Part shown: in pieces, positions 17,019 to 23,841 of the stretch | Layout: the number at the start of each line of letters is the position of its first letter | How positions within the stretch are numbered: position 1 is the first letter of the stretch | Assembly: GCA_023430045.1 (NCBI GenBank) | Contig: JAEZCF010000003.1 | Span: 1-26,009 of the forward strand | Reading direction: 5' to 3' | DNA length: 26,009 nt | Source: Pseudomonadota bacterium | Lineage (GTDB): Bacteria > Pseudomonadota > Gammaproteobacteria > Xanthomonadales > Xanthomonadaceae | Translations under genes and position numbers: made by a program | The notes under the pieces: generated by a model | The model's input: the letters and a program-made list of their open reading frames with translations, nothing else | Database searches by the model: none | Told to the model about the DNA's origin: nothing

Positions 17019-17033
17019 GCGGCCGATTGTCGC
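17019..17033. promoter_or_regulatory. Candidate RegA/PrrA binding site upstream of regB and ispG
   Basis: GCGGC-CGATT-GTCGC matches the GCGGC-N5-GTCGC site reported for the PrrA/RegA effector domain exactly. It lies 28 bp before the regB-like ATG and 64 bp before the divergent ispG ATG. The RegA-like protein encoded next door has the family's characteristic recognition helix, so autoregulation is plausible. Confidence 0.55.
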
Positions 17034-17060
17034 AGGCAGGGCCTGCGAAGAGCGCATACG

Positions 17061-18299
17061 ATGGCTGCGATGACTTCCCCTGACGCCCCCTTTCTGCAGA
17101 CGTTGTGCAGCCTGCGCTGGCTGGCGGTAGCCGGCCAGGCCGCAACGATCCTGGTCGCCACCTGGCTGCTCGGCCTGCCCTTGCCGCAGCTGCCCCTGTG
17201 GTCCGGCGTACTGGTGCTGACGGTGTTCAATCTGTATGCGCAGCTGCGCGTGCATGGCACCGACACCGCGCCGGTCACCGCGTTCGGGCACATCCTGGTG
17301 GACGTCACCGTGCTCACCTGGATGGTCGCCTGGAGCGGCGGCATCACCAATCCGTTCGGCTCGCTGTTCCTGATCCTCATCGCGCTTGCGGCGCTGGCCC
17401 TGCCCGCGCGCTGGACGCTGGCCGTGGCGGTGGCCTGCCTGCTCGGTTACTCGGTCAGCGCGGTGTTCGGCCAACCGCTGCCCGCCGGCGGATATTTCGC
17501 CGCTGGCGACCTGCAGCAGTGGGGCGTGGTGGCCAATTTCCTGATTTCCGTGGTCGTGGTGCTGGCCTTCTCCACCCGTCTGGCGATCGCCCTGCGCCAG
17601 CGCGAGCACGAGCTTTCCCTGCTTCGCGAACGCTTCGCGCGCAACGAAGGCATCGTCGCGCTGGCTACCCATGCTGCTGCGGTGGCGCATGAGCTGAACA
17701 CCCCGCTGGCGACCATGACCCTGCTGGCCGACGACATCGCCGACGAAAGCGACCGCGATGTCGTGCGCGAGGACATCGACACCCTGCGCGAGCTGCTGGT
17801 GCAATGCCGCGAACGCGTGCTGGCGTTGGCCGCCCCCGCGTCGCCGGATGTCACCGGCCGTGGCACCGCGACCGCGCTGCAGGTGCTGGAACAGTGGCGG
17901 CTGGTCCGCCCGACCATCACCCTGACCCGCAACGCCGATGCACCGCTGACCCTGCCGCTGGATGCGGGCATCGGCCACCTGCTGATGGTGCTGCTGAACA
18001 ACGCCGCCGATGCCGGCGAGAAAGCCGGTCGGGCCGAGGTGGACCTGTCGCTGCGCATCGACGATGGCGACCTGGTTGGCGAGGTCCGCGATTTCGGCCA
18101 TGGTTTCGATGCGCGCGACGCGGTTCTTCCTGGCACGCTCTTCAATTCCAGCAAGAGCGAAGGACTGGGCGTCGGCCTGGCCCTGTCACACGCCACCATC
18201 GAACGGCTGCAGGGCGAGATGTGGATGCGCCCGGCCGCCGGTTCCGGCAGCCGCGTCGGCTTCCGCATTCCGTTGCCCCTCCAGGAGGAACCTGCATGA
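17061..18299 (+). CDS. regB: RegB/PrrB/ActS-type redox sensor histidine kinase
   Basis: The 412-aa membrane kinase has about six hydrophobic segments (20-170) and the heptapeptide GGITNPF (93-99), the ubiquinone-binding signature of RegB. H210 in AVAHELNTPLAT is the phospho-acceptor. C249 in LLVQCRERV lies 39 residues later; the redox-active C265 of Rhodobacter RegB lies 40 after its H225. The ATPase domain shows LLNNAADAGEKAG (N box), DFGHGF and GLGVGLALSH (G boxes). I chose the ATG at 17061 with GAAGAG upstream; the frame is open far upstream, but that is antisense to ispG. It overlaps the regulator gene by 4 nt. Pseudomonas RoxS is a close relative, so roxS is an alternative name. Confidence 0.9.
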   Translation: MAAMTSPDAPFLQTLCSLRWLAVAGQAATILVATWLLGLPLPQLPLWSGVLVLTVFNLYAQLRVHGTDTAPVTAFGHILVDVTVLTWMVAWSGGITNPFGSLFLILIALAALALPARWTLAVAVACLLGYSVSAVFGQPLPAGGYFAAGDLQQWGVVANFLISVVVVLAFSTRLAIALRQREHELSLLRERFARNEGIVALATHAAAVAHELNTPLATMTLLADDIADESDRDVVREDIDTLRELLVQCRERVLALAAPASPDVTGRGTATALQVLEQWRLVRPTITLTRNADAPLTLPLDAGIGHLLMVLLNNAADAGEKAGRAEVDLSLRIDDGDLVGEVRDFGHGFDARDAVLPGTLFNSSKSEGLGVGLALSHATIERLQGEMWMRPAAGSGSRVGFRIPLPLQEEPA

Positions 18300-18880
18300 A
18301 CGCCCCGCCCCCTCACGCCACGCTGCAGGGCGATGGCCTGCTGGTCGACGACGACGAGCTTTACCTGCGTACCCTGCAGCGCAGTCTTGCGCGCAAGGGG
18401 CTGGAAACGCGCACCGCGCAGGACTCCGCCAGCGCGCTGCTGCTGGCCCGGCAGCAGCCACCGGCCTTCGCACTGATCGACCTCAAGCTGGGCAGCGAAT
18501 CCGGCCTGGGCCTGATCCAGCCGCTGCGTGCGTTGCGCGCGGACATGCGCATCCTGCTGGTGACGGGCTATGCCAGCATCGCCACCGCGGTGGAAGCGAT
18601 CAAGCTGGGTGCCGACGACTATCTGCCGAAGCCGGCGACCGTGCCGATGATCCTGCGTGCGCTGGGCGAGGACGACGAAGGCCCGGATGATGATGGCGAA
18701 CTGGACGTGCCAGACGCGATGACGCCGATCAGCCGGCTCCAGTGGGAGCACATCCAGCAGGCGATGCATGAAACCGGCGGCAACGTATCGGCGGCCGCGC
18801 GCCTGCTCGGCATGCACCGGCGTTCGCTGCAGCGCAAGCTGGCCAAGCGCCCGAGCCCGGAGCGCGACCCGGGCCGGTGA
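18296..18880 (+). CDS. regA: RegA/PrrA/ActR-type response regulator
   Basis: The 194-aa product is a short two-domain regulator. The receiver holds D18-D20, phospho-acceptor D62 in ALIDLKLGSESGL, T90 and K112. A flexible acidic linker (124-140) follows, then a Fis-type HTH (about 150-186) with NVSAAARLLGMHRRSLQRK, close to the conserved helix of RegA. The ALIDLKL and MHRR motifs are family hallmarks. The ATG overlaps the kinase stop codon (ATGA) and has a strong AGGAGG site. In other proteobacteria the pair controls respiration, redox balance and carbon use. Its likely sites here are before regB and before sdhC. Confidence 0.92.
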   Translation: MNAPPPHATLQGDGLLVDDDELYLRTLQRSLARKGLETRTAQDSASALLLARQQPPAFALIDLKLGSESGLGLIQPLRALRADMRILLVTGYASIATAVEAIKLGADDYLPKPATVPMILRALGEDDEGPDDDGELDVPDAMTPISRLQWEHIQQAMHETGGNVSAAARLLGMHRRSLQRKLAKRPSPERDPGR

Positions 18881-18893
18881 ATGGCGGAACCGC

Positions 18894-18953
18894 GTAAGCG
18901 GGGCTCTGCCCCGCTGCGCGGATGGGTGTCACCCGGGCAGAGCCCGGCTCTAC
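18894..18953. repeat. Inverted pair of SMAG/REP palindromes; one head supplies the pgi stop codon
   Basis: Left unit: GTA (18894-18896), then AGCGGGGC (18897-18904), loop TCT, GCCCCGCT (18908-18915). Right unit, on the minus strand: GTAG (18953-18950), AG, then CCGGGC (18933-18938), loop AGA, GCCCGG (18942-18947). The two face each other in the gap between convergent regA and pgi. The TAG inside the right GTAG head is the stop codon of pgi (18952-18950), so the element begins inside the gene. Confidence 0.75.
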
Positions 18954-20461
18954 TTCAGCTGGTCCAGCAACTCGCGGGTCACCGGGTCGGCGATCTCCAC
19001 CGCCTCGCCCTGCAGCGCCGGCAGCAGGCCGCTGGCAAGCTGCTTGCCCAGCTCCACGCCGAACTGGTCGAAGGCGTTGATGTTCCAGATGACCGACTGC
19101 ACGTAGACCGCATGTTCGTACATGGCGATCAACGCGCCCAGCGATTGCGGGGTCAACGCATCCAGCAGGATCAGCGTGCTCGGCCGACCGCCCGGATAAT
19201 CCCGGTGCGGGTCGTCACTGGACTGGCCGTTGGCCAGCGCCTCGGTCTGCGCCAGCAGGTTGGCCAGCAGTGCCTGGTGGTTCACCGCATACGGATCATC
19301 GCTGCGCACGCAGCCGATGAAATCGGCCGGTATCACGCTGGTGCCCTGGTGCAGCGCCTGGAAGAAACTGTGCTGCACATCGGTGCCCGCCCCGCCCCAC
19401 CATACCGGCACGGTATCGCTGGCGACCGGCTGGCCATCGCGCTGAACCCGCTTGCCGAGGCTTTCCATCACCAGCTGCTGCAGGTACGCCGGCAGCAGCG
19501 CCAGGCGCTGGTCGTAAGTCATCACCGCGTGCGTGGCACAGCCCAGCAGATTGCGGTTCCAGATGTCCGTCAGCGCATGCAGCACGGGCAGGTTGCGCTC
19601 CAGCGGCGCGTCCAGCGCATGCGCGTCCATCTGCGCGGCGCCTTCCAGCAACTGTTCGAAGCGCTCGAAACCAATGGCCAATGCGATCGGGAAACCAACC
19701 GAGGACCACAGCGAATAGCGTCCCCCCACCCAGTCCCACATCGGCAGCACGCGGCCCGGGGCGATGGCGAAGGCCTGCGCGGCGCGTTCCGGGTTGGCGC
19801 TGACCGCATACAGCCGCTCGCTGTCACCCAGCCAGTCGTGCAGGATCTGCCCGTTGAGCAGCGTTTCCTGCGTTCCGAACGTCTTGGAGATCAGGATACC
19901 GGCCGTGCGCGCCGGATCCAGCGTCGCCAGCGTGCGCTGCATGGCCGCGCCGTCCACGTTGGACACGAAATGCACGCGCAGGCGGCTGCCATCGACTGGA
20001 CGCAGGGCGTCGGCCACCAGCCGCGGCCCGAGGTCCGAGCCGCCGATGCCCACGCTGACCACATCGGTCACACCGCTGTCTTCCAGTGCGCGGACCAGTC
20101 CGCCCATGCGCTGGCGTACATCGCGCGCGGTGGCAAACGCATCGGCGGCCACCGGCGCATCGACGCCATCACCGCGCAGCGCGGTATGCAGGGCCGCACG
20201 ACCTTCGGTCAGGTTGACCTGTTCGCCACGGAAAAGACGCGTGATGGCACCGCCGACATCACGCTCGGCGGCCAGCGCAAGCAACGCCTGCAACGCTGCG
20301 GCATCGTATTTCTGCCGGGCGAAATTCACGTACAACGGACCGACCCGCAGCGCCAACGCCTTCACGCGACCGGCTTCGGCAGCGATCAGTTCAGGGATGC
20401 GCGCGCCACGCAGGCGCTGGGCATGGGAATGCAGCGAGTCGAATCCGTTGTCTGTTGTCAT
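18950..20461 (-). CDS. pgi: Glucose-6-phosphate isomerase
   Basis: Pgi interconverts glucose-6-phosphate and fructose-6-phosphate. The 503-aa product has SVGIGGSDLGPRLV, ISKTFGTQET (phosphate binding), FHQ-like SFFQALHQGT with the catalytic histidine, and the C-terminal signature NINAFDQFGVELGKQL. It is shorter than the 549 aa of E. coli. The ATG overlaps the panD stop codon by 4 nt, so the isomerase is read as the last gene of the pantothenate cluster. Its stop codon lies inside the GTAG head of a REP element. Linked to zwf, glk and edd in function, it would return fructose-6-phosphate to the Entner-Doudoroff route. Confidence 0.97.
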   Translation of the reverse strand: MTTDNGFDSLHSHAQRLRGARIPELIAAEAGRVKALALRVGPLYVNFARQKYDAAALQALLALAAERDVGGAITRLFRGEQVNLTEGRAALHTALRGDGVDAPVAADAFATARDVRQRMGGLVRALEDSGVTDVVSVGIGGSDLGPRLVADALRPVDGSRLRVHFVSNVDGAAMQRTLATLDPARTAGILISKTFGTQETLLNGQILHDWLGDSERLYAVSANPERAAQAFAIAPGRVLPMWDWVGGRYSLWSSVGFPIALAIGFERFEQLLEGAAQMDAHALDAPLERNLPVLHALTDIWNRNLLGCATHAVMTYDQRLALLPAYLQQLVMESLGKRVQRDGQPVASDTVPVWWGGAGTDVQHSFFQALHQGTSVIPADFIGCVRSDDPYAVNHQALLANLLAQTEALANGQSSDDPHRDYPGGRPSTLILLDALTPQSLGALIAMYEHAVYVQSVIWNINAFDQFGVELGKQLASGLLPALQGEAVEIADPVTRELLDQLK

Positions 20462-20838
20462 GCGGCCTGGGTCGGGATGCTGTCGTTGGTATGGGAAATC
20501 TGGTTGTTGCCGTCCACATATACCAGCTTCGGACGGAAGCTGTCCGCTTCCTGTTCGGTCATGCTGGCGAATGCGGCGATGATGATGATGTCGCCCACCT
20601 GCACGTGGCGCGCAGCACCGCCATTGAGCGAGACCACACCGCTGCCGGCCTCGGCACGGATGGCATAGGTGGAGAAGCGCGCACCGTTGGTCACGTCCCA
20701 GATGTGGACCTGTTCGAACTCACGGATGCCGGTGGCAGCCAGCAGGTTGTCGTCGATCGCGATGGAGCCTTCGTAGTTCAGCTCCGAATGGGTGACGGTG
20801 GCACGGTGGATCTTGGTCTTCAGCAGGGACAGGTGCAT
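20458..20838 (-). CDS. panD: Aspartate 1-decarboxylase (pyruvoyl enzyme)
   Basis: PanD makes beta-alanine from aspartate for pantothenate synthesis. The 126-aa proenzyme has the self-cleavage site G24-S25 in NYEGSIAID, where Ser25 becomes the pyruvoyl group. Y22, the RFSTYAI segment and NGGAARHVQVGDIIIIA are also typical. I chose the ATG at 20838 (MHLSLLKTKIHRATVTHSE), the usual N-terminus; an open frame continues upstream through non-coding sequence. It overlaps pgi by 4 nt. It is now cut off from panC by a 1.35-kb opposed islet, so it should need its own promoter; an extended -10 (TGGTAGAAT) lies at 20878-20870. Confidence 0.97.
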   Translation of the reverse strand: MHLSLLKTKIHRATVTHSELNYEGSIAIDDNLLAATGIREFEQVHIWDVTNGARFSTYAIRAEAGSGVVSLNGGAARHVQVGDIIIIAAFASMTEQEADSFRPKLVYVDGNNQISHTNDSIPTQAA

Positions 20839-20869
20839 GGCACAGGCAACGCGACAAAGGAAAGGCCGG

Positions 20870-20878
20870 ATTCTACCA
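20870..20878 (-). promoter_or_regulatory. Extended -10 promoter element for panD-pgi
   Basis: TGG-TAGAAT on the minus strand fits the extended -10 pattern TGN-TATAAT, with one mismatch in the hexamer. The predicted start is near 20863, giving a leader of about 25 nt. No good -35 is visible at 17-18 bp, which extended -10 promoters can tolerate. Confidence 0.5.
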
Positions 20879-20986
20879 CCTGGGGAAAAGGCGACAGTCC
20901 CTGGCGCCGTCCCGGCCTGCATCGTTCAGGTAGCGTGCGGCTGGGGGCCAAAGGGGGGAAGCTCGTTTTTCGGAAGTCCGCGAGGC

Positions 20987-21001
20987 GTTGATACGCTCAA
21001 C
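20987..21001. promoter_or_regulatory. Small dyad upstream of the first islet gene
   Basis: GTTGA-TACGC-TCAAC is a perfect 5-bp inverted repeat with a 5-bp spacer, 26 bp before the ATG at 21027. It may be an operator or part of a promoter. No clear -10/-35 pair is visible nearby, and there is no PIP-box-like TTCGB-N15-TTCGB. Confidence 0.3.
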
Positions 21002-21026
21002 TCTGGTCACCCGCACGGAGACCACC

Positions 21027-21500
21027 ATGCCCGCAACCTTGACCCGCGCCCCTTATTTCAAACAGTTGATGGCCTTCTACCAGCGCGAGGCGACCGATCG
21101 CGCGCCTGAGAGGACGTCGCCTAGTCCCAAGTCTGTCTGCAACCTGGAGCACCTGCAGCACCGGAGCCTGGCTGCCCCCTCCGTGCCGGGTGGCATCGAG
21201 CGCGAGCGCGATGAACGCTGGCAATACATCATCACCGAACTGCGTGCGCACCCGCGGTACCTGGCACAGGCAGGCAGCGACGCTCCGGTCTTCGCATCGT
21301 CGGCTCCGCCAGGGCGGCTCTATCCGTCGCTTTCAATGGAGCTGCTCCTGCTGCGCTACCCACAGTTGGAGGACTGCCAGTGCGACGAGTCGCTGCCGCG
21401 CCGCCCCATGCAAGCGGATGACGCTGACTCCAGGCTTTCCAGGATGAGCATGGGATTCCAGTACGCCTCGCCCCAGCCTGCCATCCCGGCACATCCATGA
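21027..21500 (+). CDS. Unrecognised 157-aa protein, first gene of the panD-panC islet
   Basis: I do not recognise this protein. It starts MPATLTRAPYFKQLMAFYQR, with GGAG 6 nt before the ATG. A Pro/Ser-rich stretch follows (about 25-55: RTSPSPKS, APSVPGG), then a charged, probably helical segment (IERERDERWQYIITELRAHP, 57-76). Next come SSAPPGRLYPSLSMELLLLRYP (91-112), a CQC pair (C117, C119) and a Pro-rich tail (ASPQPAIPAHP). There is no membrane segment or Sec signal. Codon use is less GC-biased than in the neighbours, with several AGG arginines, suggesting a recent arrival. It is followed 66 nt later by another small gene on the same strand, with a similar leader (GGAG, CCACC, ATGCC). Both oppose the pan operon. 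A protein exported by a specialised system is one guess, without direct evidence. Confidence 0.6.
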   Translation: MPATLTRAPYFKQLMAFYQREATDRAPERTSPSPKSVCNLEHLQHRSLAAPSVPGGIERERDERWQYIITELRAHPRYLAQAGSDAPVFASSAPPGRLYPSLSMELLLLRYPQLEDCQCDESLPRRPMQADDADSRLSRMSMGFQYASPQPAIPAHP

Positions 21501-21566
21501 CGCGGCAGAACGCCTTTGGAGAAGCCGGAGGTGCTGCGGATCACTCACTTTCACAGGAGCGCCACC

Positions 21567-22148
21567 ATGCCTGTAGAACATAGCAACACGCTTTCCATCC
21601 GACCTTCGGCCACCGACAATCGCCGGCAGGCGCATACCGTGAGCCGCGGGATCCACATCAGCTTCTCTCCGCGCATCAGCAACTCCATTACCATCAACAC
21701 AGGCGTCCATGGATACACGATGCACAGCAGGAGCATCTTTTCCGATCCGTCCACCGGTCAGTATTTCGAGAGCGTCACCATTACCGAAAGTGGCGCACGG
21801 ACCGAGCGTACGCATCAGCCCCCATTCGCTGCCAGCTCCGGATCAGAGTCGGAAACAGAGCGGCCGCATTCCCGGGGCACCACGGGACAGGTTCCGCGGC
21901 CCGTCATGCGCAGCCGCCGCACCGCCTCGGAGCACGTGCCCACAGTGACGCGATGCGAAACGCACGCCCCCGGGACGCCGACGACTGAACCGGTCTACAC
22001 CCCCGGCTATCTTTCTCGCCAGACCGGCTCGGCACAGCGAGGATGGGCGGAAACACACGACTACCGGCCGTCGGCCCCTCCCCTGACCCTTCCGCGCAAT
22101 TACTACCGGCCGTCGGCCCCTCCCCTGACCCTTCCGCGCAATTCGTGA
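21567..22148 (+). CDS. Unrecognised 193-aa protein with C-terminal PSAPP tandem repeats
   Basis: I do not recognise this protein. The ATG at 21567 has AGGAG 7 nt before it. Residues 1-50 are rich in Ser and Thr and poor in acidic residues. The region 25-80 alternates polar and hydrophobic residues (RGIHISFSPRISNSITI, FESVTITESG), suggesting beta structure. Residues 85-165 are low-complexity, rich in Pro, Ser, Thr and Arg. The tail holds two copies of YRPSAPPLTLPRN (166-178 and 180-192) from a perfect 42-bp tandem duplication, then one serine and the stop codon. There is no membrane segment. Codon use (GTA, CGA, CTT, ACA) is unlike the core genes. It is probably co-transcribed with the gene upstream and converges on panC. 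PSAP and PxxP motifs bind TSG101-like and SH3 domains in eukaryotes; relevance here is speculative. Confidence 0.6.
   Translation: MPVEHSNTLSIRPSATDNRRQAHTVSRGIHISFSPRISNSITINTGVHGYTMHSRSIFSDPSTGQYFESVTITESGARTERTHQPPFAASSGSESETERPHSRGTTGQVPRPVMRSRRTASEHVPTVTRCETHAPGTPTTEPVYTPGYLSRQTGSAQRGWAETHDYRPSAPPLTLPRNYYRPSAPPLTLPRNS
22060..22143 (+). repeat. Perfect 42-bp tandem duplication at the 3' end of the second islet gene
   Basis: Unit 1 (22060-22101) and unit 2 (22102-22143) are identical over 42 bp, each beginning ACTACCGGCC and ending CGCAATT. Being a multiple of three, the duplication keeps the reading frame and doubles the 14-residue (Y/D)YRPSAPPLTLPRN unit. Perfect identity, including third positions, points to a recent event or active copy-number change. 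Confidence 0.9.
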
Positions 22149-22152
22149 GAAC

Positions 22153-22188
22153 GGCCCCATCGGTGCCGTCCCGTGCCGATGACGGGCC
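22153..22188. terminator. Long hairpin between the convergent islet gene and panC
   Basis: An outer stem, GGCCC (22153-22157) with GGGCC (22184-22188), encloses an inner stem CATCGGTGC (22158-22166) with GTGCCGATG (22173-22181), which has two wobble pairs, and a small bulge. It begins 4 nt after the islet stop codon and ends at the panC stop codon, so it may separate the two convergent units. There is no T-tract. Confidence 0.45.
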
Positions 22189-23027
22189 TAGAACTCCAGG
22201 TTGTCGATCAACCGCGTGCTGCCCAGGCGCGCGGCGATGAGCGCCACCCGGGGACCGCCTTCATGCGACGGTTCCAGCAGGTCCAGGGTGCGCAGCGCGG
22301 CGTAATCCACCTGGAACCCACCGGCCTGCAGCCCAGCGGTCGCTTCTGCTTCGATGCGTTCGCGCGACAGGCCGGCGACGTAGCCTTCGCGCATGCCCTG
22401 CAGGACCCTGTGGATCAGCGTCGCCGCCGGGCGCTGCACGCCGTCCAGGTACTGGTTGCGCGAACTCATCGCCAGGCCGTCCGCCTCGCGCACGATGTCG
22501 CCGCCGATGATCTGGATGGGGAACGCAAGATCCGCCACCATCTGCCGGATCACCGCCAGCTGCTGGTAATCCTTCTTTCCGAACGCGGCCACATCCGGCT
22601 GCACCTGGTTGAACAGGCGCGAGACCACCGTGCACACGCCATCGAAATGACCCGGACGATGCGCGCCTTCCAGCAGGCTGCTGATGCCCGGAACGTTGAC
22701 GTTGGCCGCCAGCTCCACACCAAACGGATACATCGATTCGACGGTCGGCAACCACAGCACATCGCAGCCGGCATCCTGCAGGCCGCTGGTATCGGCTTCC
22801 GGCGTGCGCGGATAACGGGTGAAGTCTTCATTGGGCCCGAACTGGGTCGGGTTGACGAATACGCTGGATACCACCCGATCGGCATACTGGCGGGCCAGCG
22901 TGACCAACGAATAGTGGCCGGCGTGCAGGTTGCCCATGGTGGGAACCAGCGCCACGCGCAGGCCTTCGCGCTTCCAGCCGGTGACGATGTCACGCAGCCG
23001 GGAAAGTTCGGTGACGGTCTCGATCAT
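22188..23027 (-). CDS. panC: Pantothenate synthetase
   Basis: PanC joins pantoate and beta-alanine using ATP. The 279-aa product has the nucleotide-binding PTMGNLHAGH (29-38, HIGH-like), VNPTQFGPNEDFTRYPRT, FGKKDYQQL and the KMSKS-like AMSSRNQYL. Length is standard. Its ATG overlaps the panB stop codon by 4 nt (23024-23027). In related genomes panD would be expected directly downstream; here a two-gene opposed islet intervenes. A stem-loop touches its TAG stop codon. Confidence 0.97.
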   Translation of the reverse strand: MIETVTELSRLRDIVTGWKREGLRVALVPTMGNLHAGHYSLVTLARQYADRVVSSVFVNPTQFGPNEDFTRYPRTPEADTSGLQDAGCDVLWLPTVESMYPFGVELAANVNVPGISSLLEGAHRPGHFDGVCTVVSRLFNQVQPDVAAFGKKDYQQLAVIRQMVADLAFPIQIIGGDIVREADGLAMSSRNQYLDGVQRPAATLIHRVLQGMREGYVAGLSRERIEAEATAGLQAGGFQVDYAALRTLDLLEPSHEGGPRVALIAARLGSTRLIDNLEF

Positions 23028-23839
23028 GATGCGTAAGCGTGCTCTGCGTCGGGAAAGGAGCCGTCACGGACGGCGTCGGCATAAGCGCGGGTGGCTCCGG
23101 CTACGGATCCACCTTCAGCAAGGAAGTCCTTGACGAATTTCGGCCGGCGATGGCCGCTGTCCAGCCCCAGCATGTCGTGCATCACCAGCACCTGGCCATC
23201 GCACTGCGGCCCGGCACCGATACCGATGGTCGGTATCGCCAGCGCTGCGGTGACCTCGGCGGCGACCGGCGTCGGCAGGCATTCCAGGACCAGGAGGCTG
23301 GCGCCGGCATCGGCCACCGCACGCGCATCGGCCAGCAGTTGGCGGGCCGCATCGCCCCGCCCCTGGACGCGATAACCGCCGAGCCGCAGCACGGACTGCG
23401 GGGTCAGCCCGAGGTGCGAGCACACCGGGATTTCACGCTCCACCAGATAACGGATGATGTCCAGCTTGAAGCCGGCGCCTTCGATCTTGACCATTTCCGC
23501 ACCCGCCTGCAGCAGCTGCAGGGACGCGTCCAGCGCGCGCTCCGGCGTGGCATCGGCGCCGAACGGCAGGTCGGCCACCAGCAGTGCACGCTGCAGCACA
23601 CGGGCCACCACGCCGGTGTGGTAGACCATGTCCGCCACGGTCACCGGCAGGGTGGAATCATGCCCCTGCACCACCATGCCCAGCGAATCGCCGATCAGGA
23701 TCAGGTCGACGCCGTTGGCATCGAAGGTGCGCGCGAAGCCGGCGTCGTACGCGGTCAACATGACCAGCTTCTGGCCGTTGCGCTTCGCGTCCGCCAGCGC
23801 CGGCACGGTCCAGGGTTTGCTGTCTGCGTGGGAGCTCAT
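23024..23839 (-). CDS. panB: 3-methyl-2-oxobutanoate hydroxymethyltransferase
   Basis: PanB makes ketopantoate from alpha-ketoisovalerate and methylene-tetrahydrofolate. The 271-aa product has LTAYDAGFARTFD, ILIGDSLGMVVQGHDSTLPVT (metal-binding aspartate), MVKIEGAG, CSHLGLTPQSV and IGIGAGPQCDGQVLVMHDMLG. It overlaps panC by 4 nt and starts 31 nt after folK. The 31-nt gap carries an 11-bp direct repeat in place of an obvious ribosome site. Its folate cofactor ties it in function to folK upstream. Confidence 0.97.
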   Translation of the reverse strand: MSSHADSKPWTVPALADAKRNGQKLVMLTAYDAGFARTFDANGVDLILIGDSLGMVVQGHDSTLPVTVADMVYHTGVVARVLQRALLVADLPFGADATPERALDASLQLLQAGAEMVKIEGAGFKLDIIRYLVEREIPVCSHLGLTPQSVLRLGGYRVQGRGDAARQLLADARAVADAGASLLVLECLPTPVAAEVTAALAIPTIGIGAGPQCDGQVLVMHDMLGLDSGHRRPKFVKDFLAEGGSVAGATRAYADAVRDGSFPDAEHAYAS

Positions 23840-23841
23840 GA

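Noticed and set aside
15681..17060. Long upstream extension of the regB reading frame
   Set aside because: It runs antisense through ispG and has no family motifs. The kinase starts naturally at the ATG at 17061 with a ribosome site.
20941..21026. PIP-box (TTCGB-N15-TTCGB) for type III effector-like control of the islet
   Set aside because: One TTCGG is present near 20969, but no second TTCG lies 15 bp downstream.
21333..21815. Minus-strand open frame of 160 codons across the two islet genes
   Set aside because: It has no convincing ribosome site, spans the gap between two plus-strand frames that do have good ribosome sites, and its translation lacks motifs. I cannot fully exclude it, since the islet genes are themselves unrecognised.
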